This document shows, one piece after another, positions 1 through 13,331 of a stretch of 32,795 nt of DNA (within the stretch, counting starts at the first letter, position 1; each line of letters opens with the position of its first letter). The position numbers were made by a program, and so were the translations under genes. The DNA comes from Mariprofundus sp. (GTDB lineage Bacteria > Pseudomonadota > Zetaproteobacteria > Mariprofundales > Mariprofundaceae), in assembly GCA_030951045.1 (NCBI GenBank), contig JAUZQJ010000089.1, positions 1-32,795 of the forward strand, written 5' to 3'. Under the pieces are notes generated by a model, which did no database searches, was not told where the DNA came from, and worked only from the letters and a program-made list of their open reading frames with translations.

Positions 1-35
1 AGTAAGTAAATAAAAATAGTAACTTAGACGCGTAA

Positions 36-61
36 GCGGTGGCAGGTTTTCCTGCTGCCGC
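36..61 (+). terminator. Hairpin upstream of rpmG, possible terminator or attenuator of the preceding gene
   Basis: Two 11-nt arms (36-46 and 51-61) pair fully, with two G-T wobbles, around a TTTT loop. Only three T's follow directly (62-64), so the U-tract is weak. It lies just before the rpmG ribosome site. In many bacteria tuf precedes this cluster, so this may be the leaky terminator of an upstream gene not in the window. The hairpin is seen; its role is inferred. Confidence 0.4.
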
Positions 62-85
62 TTTGCTGTCACTGGAGAATGGGAA

Positions 86-244
86 ATGCGTGAATTGCTG
101 GCTTTGGCGTGTGAAGATTGTAAACGTCGTAATTACACCACTGATAAAAACAAACGTACAATGACTGATAAGTTGTCGTTGAGAAAGTATTGCAACTCTT
201 GTCGTAAGCATACTGCGCACAAGGAAACAAAAATAGGTAAATAG
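86..244 (+). CDS. rpmG: 50S ribosomal protein L33 (zinc-binding form)
   Basis: A 52-residue basic protein of the usual L33 length, part of the large ribosomal subunit near the E site. It has two CxxC pairs, Cys9/Cys12 and Cys36/Cys39, so it is the zinc-ribbon version rather than the cysteine-free paralogue that some genomes carry. The start ATG at 86 is preceded by GGAG at 74-77, a good spacing. It sits directly upstream of tRNA-Trp and secE, a common arrangement outside the enterics, where rpmG is instead paired with rpmB. Identification rests on the N-terminus, the cysteine pattern and the context. In some bacteria the zinc form is replaced by a zinc-free copy during zinc starvation; no such copy is visible here. 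Confidence 0.93.
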   Translation: MRELLALACEDCKRRNYTTDKNKRTMTDKLSLRKYCNSCRKHTAHKETKIGK

Positions 245-264
245 TTTTAAACTATTTGTCGGAT

Positions 265-340
265 AGGCGAGTAGCTCAATTGGTAGAGTACCGGTCTCCA
301 AAACCGGGTGCTGTGGGTTCGAGTCCCTCCTCGCCTGCCA
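265..340 (+). tRNA. trpT: tRNA-Trp (anticodon CCA)
   Basis: A complete 76-nt cloverleaf. The 7-bp acceptor stem pairs 265-271 with 330-336, the D arm starts at 274, and the anticodon stem 291-295/303-307 encloses a loop with CCA at 298-300. The T arm contains the GGTTCGAGTCC motif, the discriminator is G337, and the 3' CCA is encoded at 338-340. It lies 20 nt after rpmG and 34 nt before secE, so it is probably processed from the same transcript. Trp tRNA next to secE is a widely conserved arrangement. Confidence 0.97.
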
Positions 341-374
341 GTTTTGAATGTGTAATGTAAAATAGGAGCTTGAG

Positions 375-563
375 ATGAGTCGCGTAGCAGATATGCGTAA
401 ATTCATGAATGAAGTGAAGGTAGAAACCAAAAAGGTTACGTGGCCGGAAAGCAAAGAGACAACGCAAGCAACACTGATGGTGTTTGTGATGGTCATTTTT
501 ATTGCCCTATTTTTATGGTTGATTGATACAGGCTTAAGTGCCCTTGTGCAGCAGGTGATCTAG
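375..563 (+). CDS. secE: Preprotein translocase subunit SecE
   Basis: A 62-residue short-form SecE, the essential clamp of the SecYEG channel in the inner membrane. An amphipathic N-terminal half contains the family motif KKVTWP (about residues 19-24). It is followed by one transmembrane helix (about 33-53) and a very short periplasmic tail. This is the single-helix form typical of most bacteria, unlike the three-helix E. coli protein. GGAG at 365-368 supports the ATG at 375. The stop codon is immediately followed by the nusG ATG, so the two are translationally linked, as in most bacteria. Confidence 0.96.
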   Translation: MSRVADMRKFMNEVKVETKKVTWPESKETTQATLMVFVMVIFIALFLWLIDTGLSALVQQVI

Positions 564-1094
564 ATGGCAAAACAATGGTTTGCAGTCCAAGTATATTCCA
601 ACTTTGAAGATAAAGTTGAAAGAATGTTGCGTGAAAATATTGAGCGTGCAGGTCTGGAAGAACTGTTCGGCGATATTATGGTGCCGCGCGAAGAAGTTGT
701 TGAACTGCGCGATGGCCAGAAGGTGATTTCGCAACGTAAATTCTTCCCTGGTTATGTGCTTGTCCAGATGGAAATGAATGATGAAACCTGGCATGTGGTA
801 AAAGATACCCGCCAGGTTAGCGGTTTCCTGGGATCCGGTGGTAAGCCTCGTCCGATGCCACAGCATGAAGTAGACGCGCTGGTGAATCAGATTGCAGAAG
901 GCATTGAGCGTCCGAAACCTAAGGTGATGTTTGATATTGGTGATGCAGTACGTGTTATCGATGGTCCGTTTGCATCATTCAATGGCATGGTTGAAGAGGT
1001 AATGGAAGATAAAGCGAAACTAAAAGTAAGTGTTTCGATCTTTGGTCGTCCTACCCCTGTTGAGTTGGAATACATTCAGGTTGAAAAGGCTTAA
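564..1094 (+). CDS. nusG: Transcription termination/antitermination protein NusG
   Basis: A 176-residue protein close to the usual 175-185 of the family. The N-terminal NGN domain (about 1-115) begins MAKQWFAVQVYSNFE and contains the conserved FFPGYVLVQ segment that contacts the RNA polymerase clamp. The C-terminal KOW domain (about 125-176) contains the GDAVRVIDGPFASF motif and in E. coli binds Rho or ribosomal protein S10. NusG increases elongation rate and links transcription to termination or translation. Its ATG directly abuts the secE stop. The encoded partners, RpoB and RpoC, lie downstream in the same block. Confidence 0.98.
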   Translation: MAKQWFAVQVYSNFEDKVERMLRENIERAGLEELFGDIMVPREEVVELRDGQKVISQRKFFPGYVLVQMEMNDETWHVVKDTRQVSGFLGSGGKPRPMPQHEVDALVNQIAEGIERPKPKVMFDIGDAVRVIDGPFASFNGMVEEVMEDKAKLKVSVSIFGRPTPVELEYIQVEKA

Positions 1095-1227
1095 GAGCAA
1101 GCTCTTGGCTTAACGTGTTACCCTGCACAGGATGTGCAGGACTCACCGCAGATGCGGAAGCATAGTCAGCAATGACATGCGAATAAAGGTGAAGGGCAAG
1201 AGACCTGAAACCGGTTGGAGATAAATA
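1095..1227 (+). promoter_or_regulatory. Structured leader between nusG and rplK (candidate L1 autoregulation region)
   Basis: A 133-nt spacer with two hairpins. One pairs 1093-1098 with 1101-1106 across the nusG stop. The other is a perfect 7-bp stem (1122-1128 with 1134-1140) around a 5-nt loop. In E. coli this spacer carries the L11-L1 operon promoter and the mRNA site where free L1 represses rplKA. I cannot identify the L1 motif with certainty here, nor a convincing -35/-10 pair, so the regulatory role comes from position only. GGAG at 1215-1218 is the rplK ribosome site. Confidence 0.4.
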
Positions 1228-1656
1228 ATGGCAAAGAAACTTGATAAAATTGTTAAATTGCAAGTGCCTGCGGGCTCTGCGAATCCAGCTCCACCAGTAG
1301 GACCAGCTCTTGGTCAGGCTGGTGTGAACATCATGGAATTCTGTAAAGGCTTTAACGCCAGAACACAGGAAATGGAAAAAGGCCTGACACTACCAGTAGT
1401 GATCAGTGTTTATGCTGACAAATCATTTGATTTTATTATCAAAACTCCGCCTGCTTCTGTGTTGTTGCTGAAAGCAGCCGGCCTTAAAAGTGGCAGTGGT
1501 GAACCGAACAAAAAGAAAGTTGGTAAAGTGACCAGCGCCCAGGTTCGTGAGATTGCTGAAACTAAAATGCCTGACCTCAACTGCTACACAGTTGAAGCTG
1601 GTATGAAAATTATTGAAGGCACCGCTGTTTCTATGGGCCTGGTAGTAGACGGCTGA
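1228..1656 (+). CDS. rplK: 50S ribosomal protein L11
   Basis: A 142-residue protein of exactly the usual size. The N-terminal domain has the [21 protein letters not shown] region, with the conserved proline-rich stretch that thiostrepton-class antibiotics contact. The C-terminal RNA-binding domain begins near residue 70 and binds the GTPase-associated centre of 23S rRNA. L11 forms the stalk base with L10 and L7/L12, both encoded downstream. The start is supported by GGAG at 1215-1218. rplA follows after 10 nt and is probably co-translated. Confidence 0.98.
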   Translation: MAKKLDKIVKLQVPAGSANPAPPVGPALGQAGVNIMEFCKGFNARTQEMEKGLTLPVVISVYADKSFDFIIKTPPASVLLLKAAGLKSGSGEPNKKKVGKVTSAQVREIAETKMPDLNCYTVEAGMKIIEGTAVSMGLVVDG

Positions 1657-1666
1657 GGGGATAGAG

Positions 1667-2353
1667 ATGGCAAAGTTAACTAAACGTATGAAAGCTAGCC
1701 TGGCAGCAGTACCTGCACAGGCTGTAAGTGTAAAAGACGCTGTTGATGCGATTTTGGCACAACCAGGCACAAAATTTGATGAGTCTATTGATGTGGCCAT
1801 TAAATTGGGTGTAGATCCTCGTCACGCAGATCAGATGGTACGTGGTTCTATCTCTTTGCCAAACGGCACAGGTAAAACAGTACGTGTTGCTGTATTTGCT
1901 AAAGGCGCAAAAGCAGAAGAAGCAACCGCTGCTGGCGCTGACTTTGTCGGTGCTGATGATCTGGTAGAAAAAGTTCAGGGTGGTTTCATGGATTTTGACC
2001 GTGTTGTTGCTACACCTGATATGATGGCACAGGTAGGCCGTTTAGGTCGTGTGTTGGGCCCTCGTGGTTTGATGCCTAACCCTAAGCTTGGCACAGTAAC
2101 TATGGATGTTACGAAAGCTGTTGGCGCAATTAAAGCTGGTCAGATTGAAGTGCGTGTTGATAAAGGTGCTGTGGTTCATGCTCCTGTTGGTCGTCGTTCT
2201 TTCGATGCAGCTAAGTTGAATGAAAATCTTGAGTACTTGTTAAGTGAACTTAACCGTATGAAGCCAGCATCTTCTAAAGGTCGTTATATGCTGAAAATGT
2301 CTATCTCATCTACGATGGGTGCAGGCGTTCGCATAGACGAAACAACCCTTTAA
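1667..2353 (+). CDS. rplA: 50S ribosomal protein L1
   Basis: A 228-residue protein of typical L1 length (about 230). It begins [15 protein letters not shown] and contains the family signature [21 protein letters not shown] in its central domain, plus the [13 protein letters not shown] segment. L1 forms the mobile stalk at the E site and is often the translational repressor of its own operon. A purine-rich site overlapping the rplK stop (around 1656-1661) serves the ATG at 1667. The following spacer is the long rplJ leader. Confidence 0.98.
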   Translation: MAKLTKRMKASLAAVPAQAVSVKDAVDAILAQPGTKFDESIDVAIKLGVDPRHADQMVRGSISLPNGTGKTVRVAVFAKGAKAEEATAAGADFVGADDLVEKVQGGFMDFDRVVATPDMMAQVGRLGRVLGPRGLMPNPKLGTVTMDVTKAVGAIKAGQIEVRVDKGAVVHAPVGRRSFDAAKLNENLEYLLSELNRMKPASSKGRYMLKMSISSTMGAGVRIDETTL

Positions 2354-2584
2354 CAGGTAACACGTTTGGCTGCAGGCCTTCGGGTCAGTAGTAGTGTCTA
2401 CGGACACATAAAAAATCGATAGCACAGTGGCTGCTTTTTAGTCACTGGAAAATCGAACGAACGATCCGTCCAAAACTGTCGGAGTCTGACTTAGAACGCT
2501 TAAGTGAGATTTAATTGGAGAAATCCTTCCAGCAGTAGATGGAGTGCAAGCCACTTGCGCGGGTCGAAAAGCAAGGGGGTAAAT
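2354..2584 (+). promoter_or_regulatory. rplJ (L10) mRNA leader with several hairpins
   Basis: This 231-nt non-coding spacer lies where many bacteria carry an L10 leader, the mRNA site bound by the L10-(L12)4 complex for feedback repression. Visible hairpins: 2370-2378 with 2383-2391 closing a TTCG loop (one A-A mismatch); 2394-2398 with 2403-2407 closing a TACG loop; 2425-2432 with 2440-2447 around a T-rich loop; and 2551-2557 with 2561-2567 around CCA, just before the rplJ ribosome site. Two stems are capped by UNCG tetraloops. I could not prove the kink-turn that defines the L10 site. Confidence 0.6.
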
Positions 2585-3103
2585 GTGAATAAAAATGACA
2601 AACAACGCATTGTCGAAGAACTTCACTCTGCCTGGTCTGAATCAACAGCGGCTGTTGTAACACAGTATCGCGGTCTTACAGTTTCCCAAATGGGTGAACT
2701 GCGCCGTGATCTGCATAATGCAGATGTGTCACTACAGGTTGTTAAAAACACGTTGGCAAAACGTGCTGCTGAAGGTACAGACTTTAAGGTAGCTGAAGAA
2801 CTCTTCAAAGGTCCAGTAGCAATTGCTTATGGTAATGATCCTGTTGGCATGGCAAAAGCCATCGCAGATTTTTCCAAAAAGCATGAGATATTTGAGATCA
2901 AAGGTGGAGTACTCGACGGTAAAATGGTTGATGTTGCGGGCATTAAAATGCTTGCGAGCCTACCATCACGCGAAGTTTTGCTCGCCAAAATGTTGGGAAG
3001 CATGCAATCACCAATTTCCGGATTCGTCCGTACATTGGCAGAAGTACCTGCATCTTTCGTACGTACATTGGCAGCCATTCGCGATCAGAAAGAAGCTGCA
3101 TAA
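2585..3103 (+). CDS. rplJ: 50S ribosomal protein L10
   Basis: A 172-residue stalk-base protein that anchors L7/L12 dimers and binds 23S rRNA beside L11. It begins VNKNDKQRIVEELHSAW and contains the conserved TVSQMGELRRDLHNAD and VVKNTLAKRA segments. The alanine-rich C-terminal helix (about 135-172) is the L12-binding region. I chose GTG at 2585 because AAGGGGG ends 5 nt upstream and no in-frame ATG is near. The open frame continues 27 codons upstream to an ATG at 2504, but that stretch lies in the structured leader and does not look like L10. An ATG-TGA pair (2583-2588) overlaps the GTG start. Confidence 0.95.
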   Translation: MNKNDKQRIVEELHSAWSESTAAVVTQYRGLTVSQMGELRRDLHNADVSLQVVKNTLAKRAAEGTDFKVAEELFKGPVAIAYGNDPVGMAKAIADFSKKHEIFEIKGGVLDGKMVDVAGIKMLASLPSREVLLAKMLGSMQSPISGFVRTLAEVPASFVRTLAAIRDQKEAA

Positions 3104-3173
3104 TCGAGTCTTTGATTCGAAACCGCAAACATTTATCACTAACTTATTAAACTAAAAGCACAAGGAGCTTAAA

Positions 3174-3551
3174 ATGGCACTATCTAAAGACGAACTAATT
3201 GAAGCAATCGAAACTATGACCGTACTGGAACTGTCTGAGCTGGTAACGGCATTAGAAGACAAATTCGGCGTTTCTGCTGCAGCACCTGTAGCTGTAGCTG
3301 CTGGTCCTGCTGCTGGCGGCGAAGCTGCTGCTGAAGAACAGACTGAATTCAATGTAGTTCTAGTTTCTGCAGGCGAAAAGAAAATCCAGGTAATCAAAGC
3401 AGTACGTGAAATCACTGGCTTGGGCTTGAAAGAAGCTAAAGCAATGGTTGACGGCGCACCTGGCAACGTTAAAGAAGGCGCATCTAAAGATGACGCTGCA
3501 GACGTTAAAGCTAAATTGGAAGCAGCAGGCGCTACAGTAGAACTTAAGTAA
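3174..3551 (+). CDS. rplL: 50S ribosomal protein L7/L12
   Basis: A 125-residue acidic protein of usual length (120-130). The N-terminal dimerisation domain (about 1-32) binds L10. An Ala/Gly-rich hinge follows (about 36-55). The C-terminal domain (about 56-125) contains [20 protein letters not shown], the surface that recruits and stimulates translational GTPases such as EF-Tu and EF-G. AGGAG at about 3162-3166 supports the ATG. L12 is needed in several copies per ribosome, which fits the strong hairpin after this gene that would limit rpoBC transcription relative to rplL. Confidence 0.98.
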   Translation: MALSKDELIEAIETMTVLELSELVTALEDKFGVSAAAPVAVAAGPAAGGEAAAEEQTEFNVVLVSAGEKKIQVIKAVREITGLGLKEAKAMVDGAPGNVKEGASKDDAADVKAKLEAAGATVELK

Positions 3552-3589
3552 GCAACTCTAGTTGTTCCGTTTTACACACGCTTGATTTT

Positions 3590-3632
3590 GGTTAATCCCC
3601 GGTAGCGAAAGCTACCGGGGATTAGCCTTTTT
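3590..3632 (+). terminator. Strong hairpin plus T-tract between rplL and rpoB (attenuator)
   Basis: Arms 3590-3606 and 3611-3627 form a 17-bp stem with only one G-T wobble, closed by a GAAA tetraloop and followed by five T's (3628-3632). By sequence this is a full intrinsic terminator. E. coli has a partial terminator at the same place that lowers rpoBC expression to about a fifth of rplJL. Here either readthrough or antitermination, or a downstream promoter, must supply rpoBC. Confidence 0.88.
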
Positions 3633-3659
3633 CGCGTTTGTGAGTTTTATCTTTATAAG
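3631..3659 (+). promoter_or_regulatory. Possible weak promoter for rpoB
   Basis: TATAAG at 3654-3659 matches five of six -10 positions. Seventeen bases upstream, 3631-3636 (TTCGCG) is a poor -35. It lies after the rplL-rpoB hairpin and 35 nt before the rpoB start, where an internal promoter would make sense. The region is AT-rich, so a chance match is likely enough to keep this tentative. Confidence 0.25.
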
Positions 3660-3694
3660 TATTTAACAAAACTAGTTTTTAGTTCGAGGGTATC

Positions 3695-6600
3695 ATGGCC
3701 AAGCAAGCATCATTGAAACGTATCCGTAAGAATTTCGGCACAATTAAGTCTCCTATCGACATGCCAAACATGTTGCAGTTGCAGACTGAATCGTACCACG
3801 AGTTTGTGGGTTATGGGGAAGCGGTAAATGATTCCCGTCTATCCACTGTATTCCAATCCGTGTTTCCTGTGCGCGATTATGGAGGCAATGCTGAGTTGTC
3901 TTTTGAAGGCTTAGAATATAGCCCGCCACGTTATGATCTAGATGAGTGTCGTCGTCGTGATATGACTTTTGCCTTGCCGGTAAAAGTGAAATTACGCTTG
4001 AAAATTTTTGAATCTGATGGAGATAAACGCAACAAACGCAAAGTGCGTGAAGTGCGTGATCAGTCGGTATACATGGGTGAAATCCCATACATGACAGAGC
4101 ATGGCTCTTTCATCATTAATGGTACTGAGCGTGCCATTGTTTCTCAGATGCATCGTTCTCCAGGTGTCTTCTTTGACCACGATAAAGGCAAAACCCATGC
4201 ATCGGGTAAATTTCTGTTTAAAGCACGTGTGATTCCTTACCGTGGTTCATGGCTTGATTTTGAATTTGATGCCAAGGATAAAGTACATTTCCGCATTGAT
4301 TTGCGTCGCAAAATGCCATGTGGAGTTTTGCTGAAAGCGCTGGGTCTTTCTACGCAGGATATTCTGGAACGCTTTTATCAGCGTCGTACCTACCAGTTCA
4401 CCAAAAAAGGTATTCAAATTAAATTTGAAGCTGAAAAGTTCCTTGGAACACGAGCGGTTACCAGCATCAAGATAGGTTCGAAAATTATTGTCGCTGAAGG
4501 TAAGAAGTTTACCAATATGGCGATTAAGCGCCTGACTGAAGCAAGTGTTGAGTGGATTGATGTGCCGCTTGAAACGGTGATTGGTGAAGTTGCTGCCGAA
4601 CCTATTTTGATTGATGGTGGCGAAATCCTCATTGATCATAACCACGAACTTACAGAAGATTCCATCTCTGCTTTGCAGGGTGCTGGCATTAAGAAGTTTG
4701 ACTGCCTGTTGATCGATGGATCTGTTCGCGGCCCATGGTTGGCCGATACGCTGCGCCTAGACATGGTTCAGTCACGCGAAGAAGCGCGTGTGGAAATTTA
4801 TCGTATGATGCGTCCTGGTGAGCCTCCAACGGTGGAAACTGCCAGAGCACTGTTTGAATCACTGTTTTATGATCCTTCCCGTTACGATTTGTCCCGTGTT
4901 GGTCGTATGAAATTGAATAGCCGCTTGAATATTAATGATGCTGATGTGCCACTGGATCAAGGTACTCTGCGTGTAGAAGATATTCTGATGACAATGGACA
5001 TGCTGTTGAACTTGCGTGATGGTATTGGTGAAGTGGATGATATTGACCACTTGGGTAACCGTCGTCTTCGCTCTGTTGGTGAGTTGCTGGAAAATCAGAT
5101 TCGTATTGGTTTGGTTCGCATGGAGCGTGCTATTCGTGAGCGTCTGACTTCAGGTGACTTAACTGAAATGATGCCTTCTGATGTGGTCAACGCCAAACCA
5201 TTGATTGCATCTGTGAAAGAGTTCTTTGGCTCTTCTCAGCTGTCTCAGTTTATGGATCAGACCAATCCGCTTTCTGAAGTTACCCATAAACGTCGTCTAT
5301 CTGCATTAGGCCCCGGTGGTCTGTCGCGCGAACGTGCTGGTTTTGAAGTACGTGACGTACATCCAACCCATTATGGCCGTCTTTGCCCAATTGAAACGCC
5401 TGAAGGTCCAAACATCGGTCTGATCAACTCGTTAGCAACATATGCTAAAGTGAATGACTTCGGTTTCCTTGAATCCCCATACCGTAAGGTGATTAATGGT
5501 AAAGTTACTGATGACGTTGAATACCTTTCTGCTATTGATGAATCGACGCTGGTGATTGCTCAGGCCAATGCGAAAATCAATGATCAAGGTATGTTTAGTG
5601 CTGATATGGTTCAGTGTCGTCAGGCTGGTGAGTTTATTATGACCGAGCCTGCTGATATCAACTATATGGATGTTTCTCCATCACAGGTTGTATCTGTTTG
5701 TGCCGGTTTGATTCCGTTCCTTGAGCATGATGATGCGAACCGCGCATTGATGGGTTCAAACATGATGCGTCAGGCTGTGCCTTTGCTGAAATCAGAGAAA
5801 CCTCTAGTTGGTACCGGCATGGAAGCGCCATTGGCACGTGACTCGGGTGTATCTCAGGTTGCTCGCCGTGGTGGTGTTGTTGAACGCCTTGATGGTGGCC
5901 GCATCGTTGTCAAAGCACATGATGATGAACAGGTTGAAGGTGAGCCTGGTGTTGATATCTACCGTCTATTCAAATATCGCCGCTCCAACCAGAACACATG
6001 CTTTAACCAGCGTCCGCTGGTTAAAGCTGGTGAAATTGTAGCTAAGGGTGACATCATCGCAGATGGCCCATCTACTGACTTGGGTGAATTAGCTCTAGGT
6101 CGTAACGTGCTGGTGGCATTGATGCCTTGGCGTGGTTACAACTTTGAGGATGCGATTGTTATCTCCGAGAAGATTGTCAAAGAAGATGTCTACACGTCAA
6201 TTCATATCGAAGAGTTTGAAGCAGTTGCACGTGATACCAAGTTGGGCGAAGAAGAGATCACGCGTGATATTCCAAATGTTGGTGAAGAAGCACTGCGTCA
6301 CCTTGATGAGTGTGGTATCGCTTACATTGGTGCCGAAGTTAAACAGGGCGACATTCTGGTTGGTAAAATTACACCTAAGGGTGAAACCCAGCTCTCTCCT
6401 GAAGAAAAATTGCTACGCGCCATCTTTGGTGAAAAAGCATCGGATGTACGTGATACATCGATGCGCATCAAGCCGGGTAATGAAGGTGTAGTTGTAGATG
6501 TACAGGTCTTCACACGTAGAGGGGACGAGAAAGATGATCGTGCCAAAGTGATTGAAGAGAGTGCTATTGAGCAGCTTTATGCCGATAAAGAAGAAGAGCG

Positions 6601-7789
6601 CCGTATTCTTGAAGCCAATGCTGTGAGCCGTTTGCAGGACTTGTTGACTGGCCAAACTGCTGCGCAGTTCAAGGGTCTGAAAATAGGTGCAAGTATTAAA
6701 GCAGAAGATATTAAGGCGCTTAATCTGCGTGATCTGTCTGCAGTGTCTGTGGATGATGCTGCAATCAATGAGCGAGTCGCTGAAATTCATGAATCTATGG
6801 ATAAAGAGCGTGCTAAACTTGAATCACGTTTCGAAGAAAAAGTTGCCAAGGTTCGTGAAGGTTCTGAATTGAAACCTGGCGTCATCAAGGTGGTTAAAGT
6901 CTTCGTTGCCGTGAAACGTAAATTGCAACCTGGTGATAAAATGGCTGGCCGTCATGGTAATAAGGGTGTTATTTCGGTTATCGTACCGGAAGAAGACATG
7001 CCATATACCGCTGATGGTACACCGGTTGATATCTGCTTGAACCCACTGGGTGTACCGTCACGTATGAATATCGGACAGATTTTCGAAATTCATATGGGCT
7101 GGGCTGCCAGTGGCTTAGGCAAGAAGATCGAAGGCATGCTGCGGGCCAATACCGCACATGATGACATGAAGGACTTCCTGCTGGATGCGTATGACGAAGA
7201 TAAGTCTGCCTGCAAAGATATTGAAGACATGGATGAAGAGTCACTGACTGAACTGGCGACTAATCTGAAGGGTGGTATTCCAATCGCGACACCTGTGTTT
7301 GATGGTGCTAAAGAAGCGCATATTACACGTATGTTGAAGTTGGCTGGCTTGCCTGAAACGGGTCAAACTACATTGTATGATGGTCGCACCGGCGAAGCAT
7401 TTGATCGCCCTGTAACGATTGGTCACATGTATATCATTAAACTGCATCACTTGGTTGATGAGAAGATTCATGCCCGTTCAACTGGTCCGTATTCTCTGGT
7501 TACACAGCAGCCATTGGGTGGTAAAGCACAGTTCGGCGGACAGCGTTTCGGTGAAATGGAAGTGTGGGCGCTGGAAGCGTATGGCGCAGCTTACACCTTG
7601 CAGGAAATGCTGACTGTGAAGTCTGATGATGTGCAGGGTCGTACGAAGATGTATGAGTCGATTGTACGTGGTGATATGTCGTTTGATGCAGGTATTCCTG
7701 AATCATTCAACGTGATGACGAAGGAATTGAACGCGCTGGGTATTGACCTTTCTATGGTCAAGAAACCCACCGAAACAGAAGGAGAATAA
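3695..7789 (+). CDS. rpoB: DNA-directed RNA polymerase subunit beta
   Basis: A 1,364-residue beta subunit, close to the 1,342 of E. coli. It forms half of the active-site cleft. The rifampicin region runs from about residue 510 to 545. The positions equivalent to E. coli D516, H526 and S531 are all the sensitive type (D521, H531, S536), so no classical resistance change is seen. Further conserved segments include [29 protein letters not shown] and [12 protein letters not shown], which carry active-site lysines. The C-terminus with [20 protein letters not shown] packs on RpoC. GAGGG at 3686-3690 supports the ATG. rpoC follows after three bases. Confidence 0.99.
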   Translation: MAKQASLKRIRKNFGTIKSPIDMPNMLQLQTESYHEFVGYGEAVNDSRLSTVFQSVFPVRDYGGNAELSFEGLEYSPPRYDLDECRRRDMTFALPVKVKLRLKIFESDGDKRNKRKVREVRDQSVYMGEIPYMTEHGSFIINGTERAIVSQMHRSPGVFFDHDKGKTHASGKFLFKARVIPYRGSWLDFEFDAKDKVHFRIDLRRKMPCGVLLKALGLSTQDILERFYQRRTYQFTKKGIQIKFEAEKFLGTRAVTSIKIGSKIIVAEGKKFTNMAIKRLTEASVEWIDVPLETVIGEVAAEPILIDGGEILIDHNHELTEDSISALQGAGIKKFDCLLIDGSVRGPWLADTLRLDMVQSREEARVEIYRMMRPGEPPTVETARALFESLFYDPSRYDLSRVGRMKLNSRLNINDADVPLDQGTLRVEDILMTMDMLLNLRDGIGEVDDIDHLGNRRLRSVGELLENQIRIGLVRMERAIRERLTSGDLTEMMPSDVVNAKPLIASVKEFFGSSQLSQFMDQTNPLSEVTHKRRLSALGPGGLSRERAGFEVRDVHPTHYGRLCPIETPEGPNIGLINSLATYAKVNDFGFLESPYRKVINGKVTDDVEYLSAIDESTLVIAQANAKINDQGMFSADMVQCRQAGEFIMTEPADINYMDVSPSQVVSVCAGLIPFLEHDDANRALMGSNMMRQAVPLLKSEKPLVGTGMEAPLARDSGVSQVARRGGVVERLDGGRIVVKAHDDEQVEGEPGVDIYRLFKYRRSNQNTCFNQRPLVKAGEIVAKGDIIADGPSTDLGELALGRNVLVALMPWRGYNFEDAIVISEKIVKEDVYTSIHIEEFEAVARDTKLGEEEITRDIPNVGEEALRHLDECGIAYIGAEVKQGDILVGKITPKGETQLSPEEKLLRAIFGEKASDVRDTSMRIKPGNEGVVVDVQVFTRRGDEKDDRAKVIEESAIEQLYADKEEERRILEANAVSRLQDLLTGQTAAQFKGLKIGASIKAEDIKALNLRDLSAVSVDDAAINERVAEIHESMDKERAKLESRFEEKVAKVREGSELKPGVIKVVKVFVAVKRKLQPGDKMAGRHGNKGVISVIVPEEDMPYTADGTPVDICLNPLGVPSRMNIGQIFEIHMGWAASGLGKKIEGMLRANTAHDDMKDFLLDAYDEDKSACKDIEDMDEESLTELATNLKGGIPIATPVFDGAKEAHITRMLKLAGLPETGQTTLYDGRTGEAFDRPVTIGHMYIIKLHHLVDEKIHARSTGPYSLVTQQPLGGKAQFGGQRFGEMEVWALEAYGAAYTLQEMLTVKSDDVQGRTKMYESIVRGDMSFDAGIPESFNVMTKELNALGIDLSMVKKPTETEGE

Positions 7790-7792
7790 GTT

Positions 7793-12007
<4,215 letters not shown>

Positions 12008-12033
12008 GTTCCGACTTACACATACGTAACAAC

Positions 12034-12062
12034 AAAAGGGCGCCTCTGGGCGCCCTTTTTTT
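12034..12062 (+). terminator. rpoC intrinsic terminator
   Basis: A GC-rich stem, GGGCGCC at 12038-12044 with GGCGCCC at 12049-12055, encloses a 4-nt loop. Flanking A's (12034-12037) can pair with the T run that follows (12056-12062). A classic intrinsic terminator 26 nt after the rpoC stop, closing the large operon. The core is nearly the same as the terminator at 13283-13312. Confidence 0.95.
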
Positions 12063-12137
12063 ATGATAATGGTTTCGTTTTCAGATGGTGTAGCACGAAA
12101 TAGAGGCAACCTACGCTGCTTTGCATATGATCGGGGT

Positions 12138-13208
12138 ATGGATCCTTTAACACATGCGATTTCGGGGGCAGCACTTGCCCGCGCAATTCCGAAACATCAT
12201 CTTCCCGCACAGCAGTTTATGATGATTGTACTGCTGTCGATGGCTCCAGATGCCGATATTGTATTGCGTCTCTTTTCAGAGGCCCTTTATCTGGAACATC
12301 ATCGAGGCCTTACCCATTCCATACTGTTGGCTCCTCTCTGGGGCTGGTTTATCTATAGCCTTACAACACGGCAGGTGCAGGCGAACAGGGTAATGCCATG
12401 GCTGATCGGGGGAGTGTTGTTGCTGCATATCATGATCGATGCGATTACCACCTTTGGTACCATGATACTGGCACCGTTTTCAGATTGGCGTGCCAGTCTT
12501 GACCTGTTGTTTATTATCGACCCGTTTTTTTCGGCCTGTATGTTGATTCCACTGTTGCTAGGTTTGATCTGGAAAAAGCAAAAGCGCATCATGGGAATAG
12601 CCAGTTTAATACTGATGTGCAGTTATTTGGGTTTAGCCTATAGTAACCAGCAATCAGCAATCACATTGACAAAACAGGCGTATCCGGATGCTGTGGGCTA
12701 TAATGCTCTACCCTTGGCATTTTCACCGTTTCATTGGCAGCTGATCGCGATCTATCCAGATTATTATATGCGGTCATCAGTAAACCTGTCCCCTGCATTC
12801 GCTGGTACGAAATGGTTATTTGATGATGCTTTTGTAGAAGCAATAATCTCCAACCGTATGGGGCGTGCTGGTGGTCTCGTTTGGCAGAAGTTATTGGCGA
12901 TGCATACGGTAAACGATGTGCATAGTCTTCCCGGTGCAGCATTTTATACGTGGTTTGCCAGTTACCCTGTGTTGTTGGAGAAGGGCGAAAATATGATTCG
13001 CTTCGGTGATCTGGCTTTTGGAGCAGGTGCACCGGGCGGGCGTCCTGCCTTTGAACTCCAGATTGAGGGATACATGGCAAATTTCAATCATGATAGTAAA
13101 GCAAATCATCTTGTTATCCCTTCACAAGCCCGTGCGTATCTTATCTGGCGCAACAACCACAAGAGTGAACTCACAGGAGCTGAGGTGCCATTTGGCTGGC
13201 TGAAATAG
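12138..13208 (+). CDS. YdjM-like membrane protein (DUF457 family, annotated as metal-dependent hydrolase)
   Basis: A 356-residue integral membrane protein. Residues 1-10 (MDPLTHAISG), SMAPDADIV at 34-42, HHRGLTHS at 54-61 and an H97/D101 pair give the His/Asp pattern of the YdjM/DUF457 family. The substrate of this family is unknown; the metal-hydrolase label comes from the conserved His/Asp residues. Several hydrophobic helices lie between about 25 and 170, and the last 180 residues look like a soluble domain. I chose ATG 12138 because the family starts MDPLTHA. An ATG at 12063 in the same frame overlaps the terminator tail and adds unrelated residues. No good ribosome site is visible (GGGG ends one base before the ATG). 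Confidence 0.8.
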   Translation: MDPLTHAISGAALARAIPKHHLPAQQFMMIVLLSMAPDADIVLRLFSEALYLEHHRGLTHSILLAPLWGWFIYSLTTRQVQANRVMPWLIGGVLLLHIMIDAITTFGTMILAPFSDWRASLDLLFIIDPFFSACMLIPLLLGLIWKKQKRIMGIASLILMCSYLGLAYSNQQSAITLTKQAYPDAVGYNALPLAFSPFHWQLIAIYPDYYMRSSVNLSPAFAGTKWLFDDAFVEAIISNRMGRAGGLVWQKLLAMHTVNDVHSLPGAAFYTWFASYPVLLEKGENMIRFGDLAFGAGAPGGRPAFELQIEGYMANFNHDSKANHLVIPSQARAYLIWRNNHKSELTGAEVPFGWLK

Positions 13209-13282
13209 TTGATAACTGCATGGTTGGTTGTCGTAGAGTTGCTGTAACAGACTCGATGTGTGCATGTTGCTGGGTGGTTAAC

Positions 13283-13312
13283 AAAAAAGGGCGCTCAAGG
13301 CGCCCTTTTTTT
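13283..13312. terminator. Bidirectional terminator between the YdjM-like gene and sulP
   Basis: GGGCGC (13289-13294) pairs with GCGCCC (13300-13305) around a 5-nt loop. Six A's precede and seven T's follow, so a U-tract is made on either strand. It lies between two convergent genes and can end both. Its core matches the rpoC terminator about 1.25 kb away. Confidence 0.93.
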
Positions 13313-13331
13313 CATCCTGAGATGCGCTGTA

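Noticed and set aside
2504-2584. 27-codon N-terminal extension of rplJ from ATG 2504
   Set aside because: It lies in the structured leader, does not resemble L10, and the GTG at 2585 has a strong ribosome site.
5220-5330. Possible rifampicin-resistance change in rpoB
   Set aside because: The key Asp, His and Ser positions match the sensitive form; one Asn-to-Thr difference next to the key Asp looks like normal variation.
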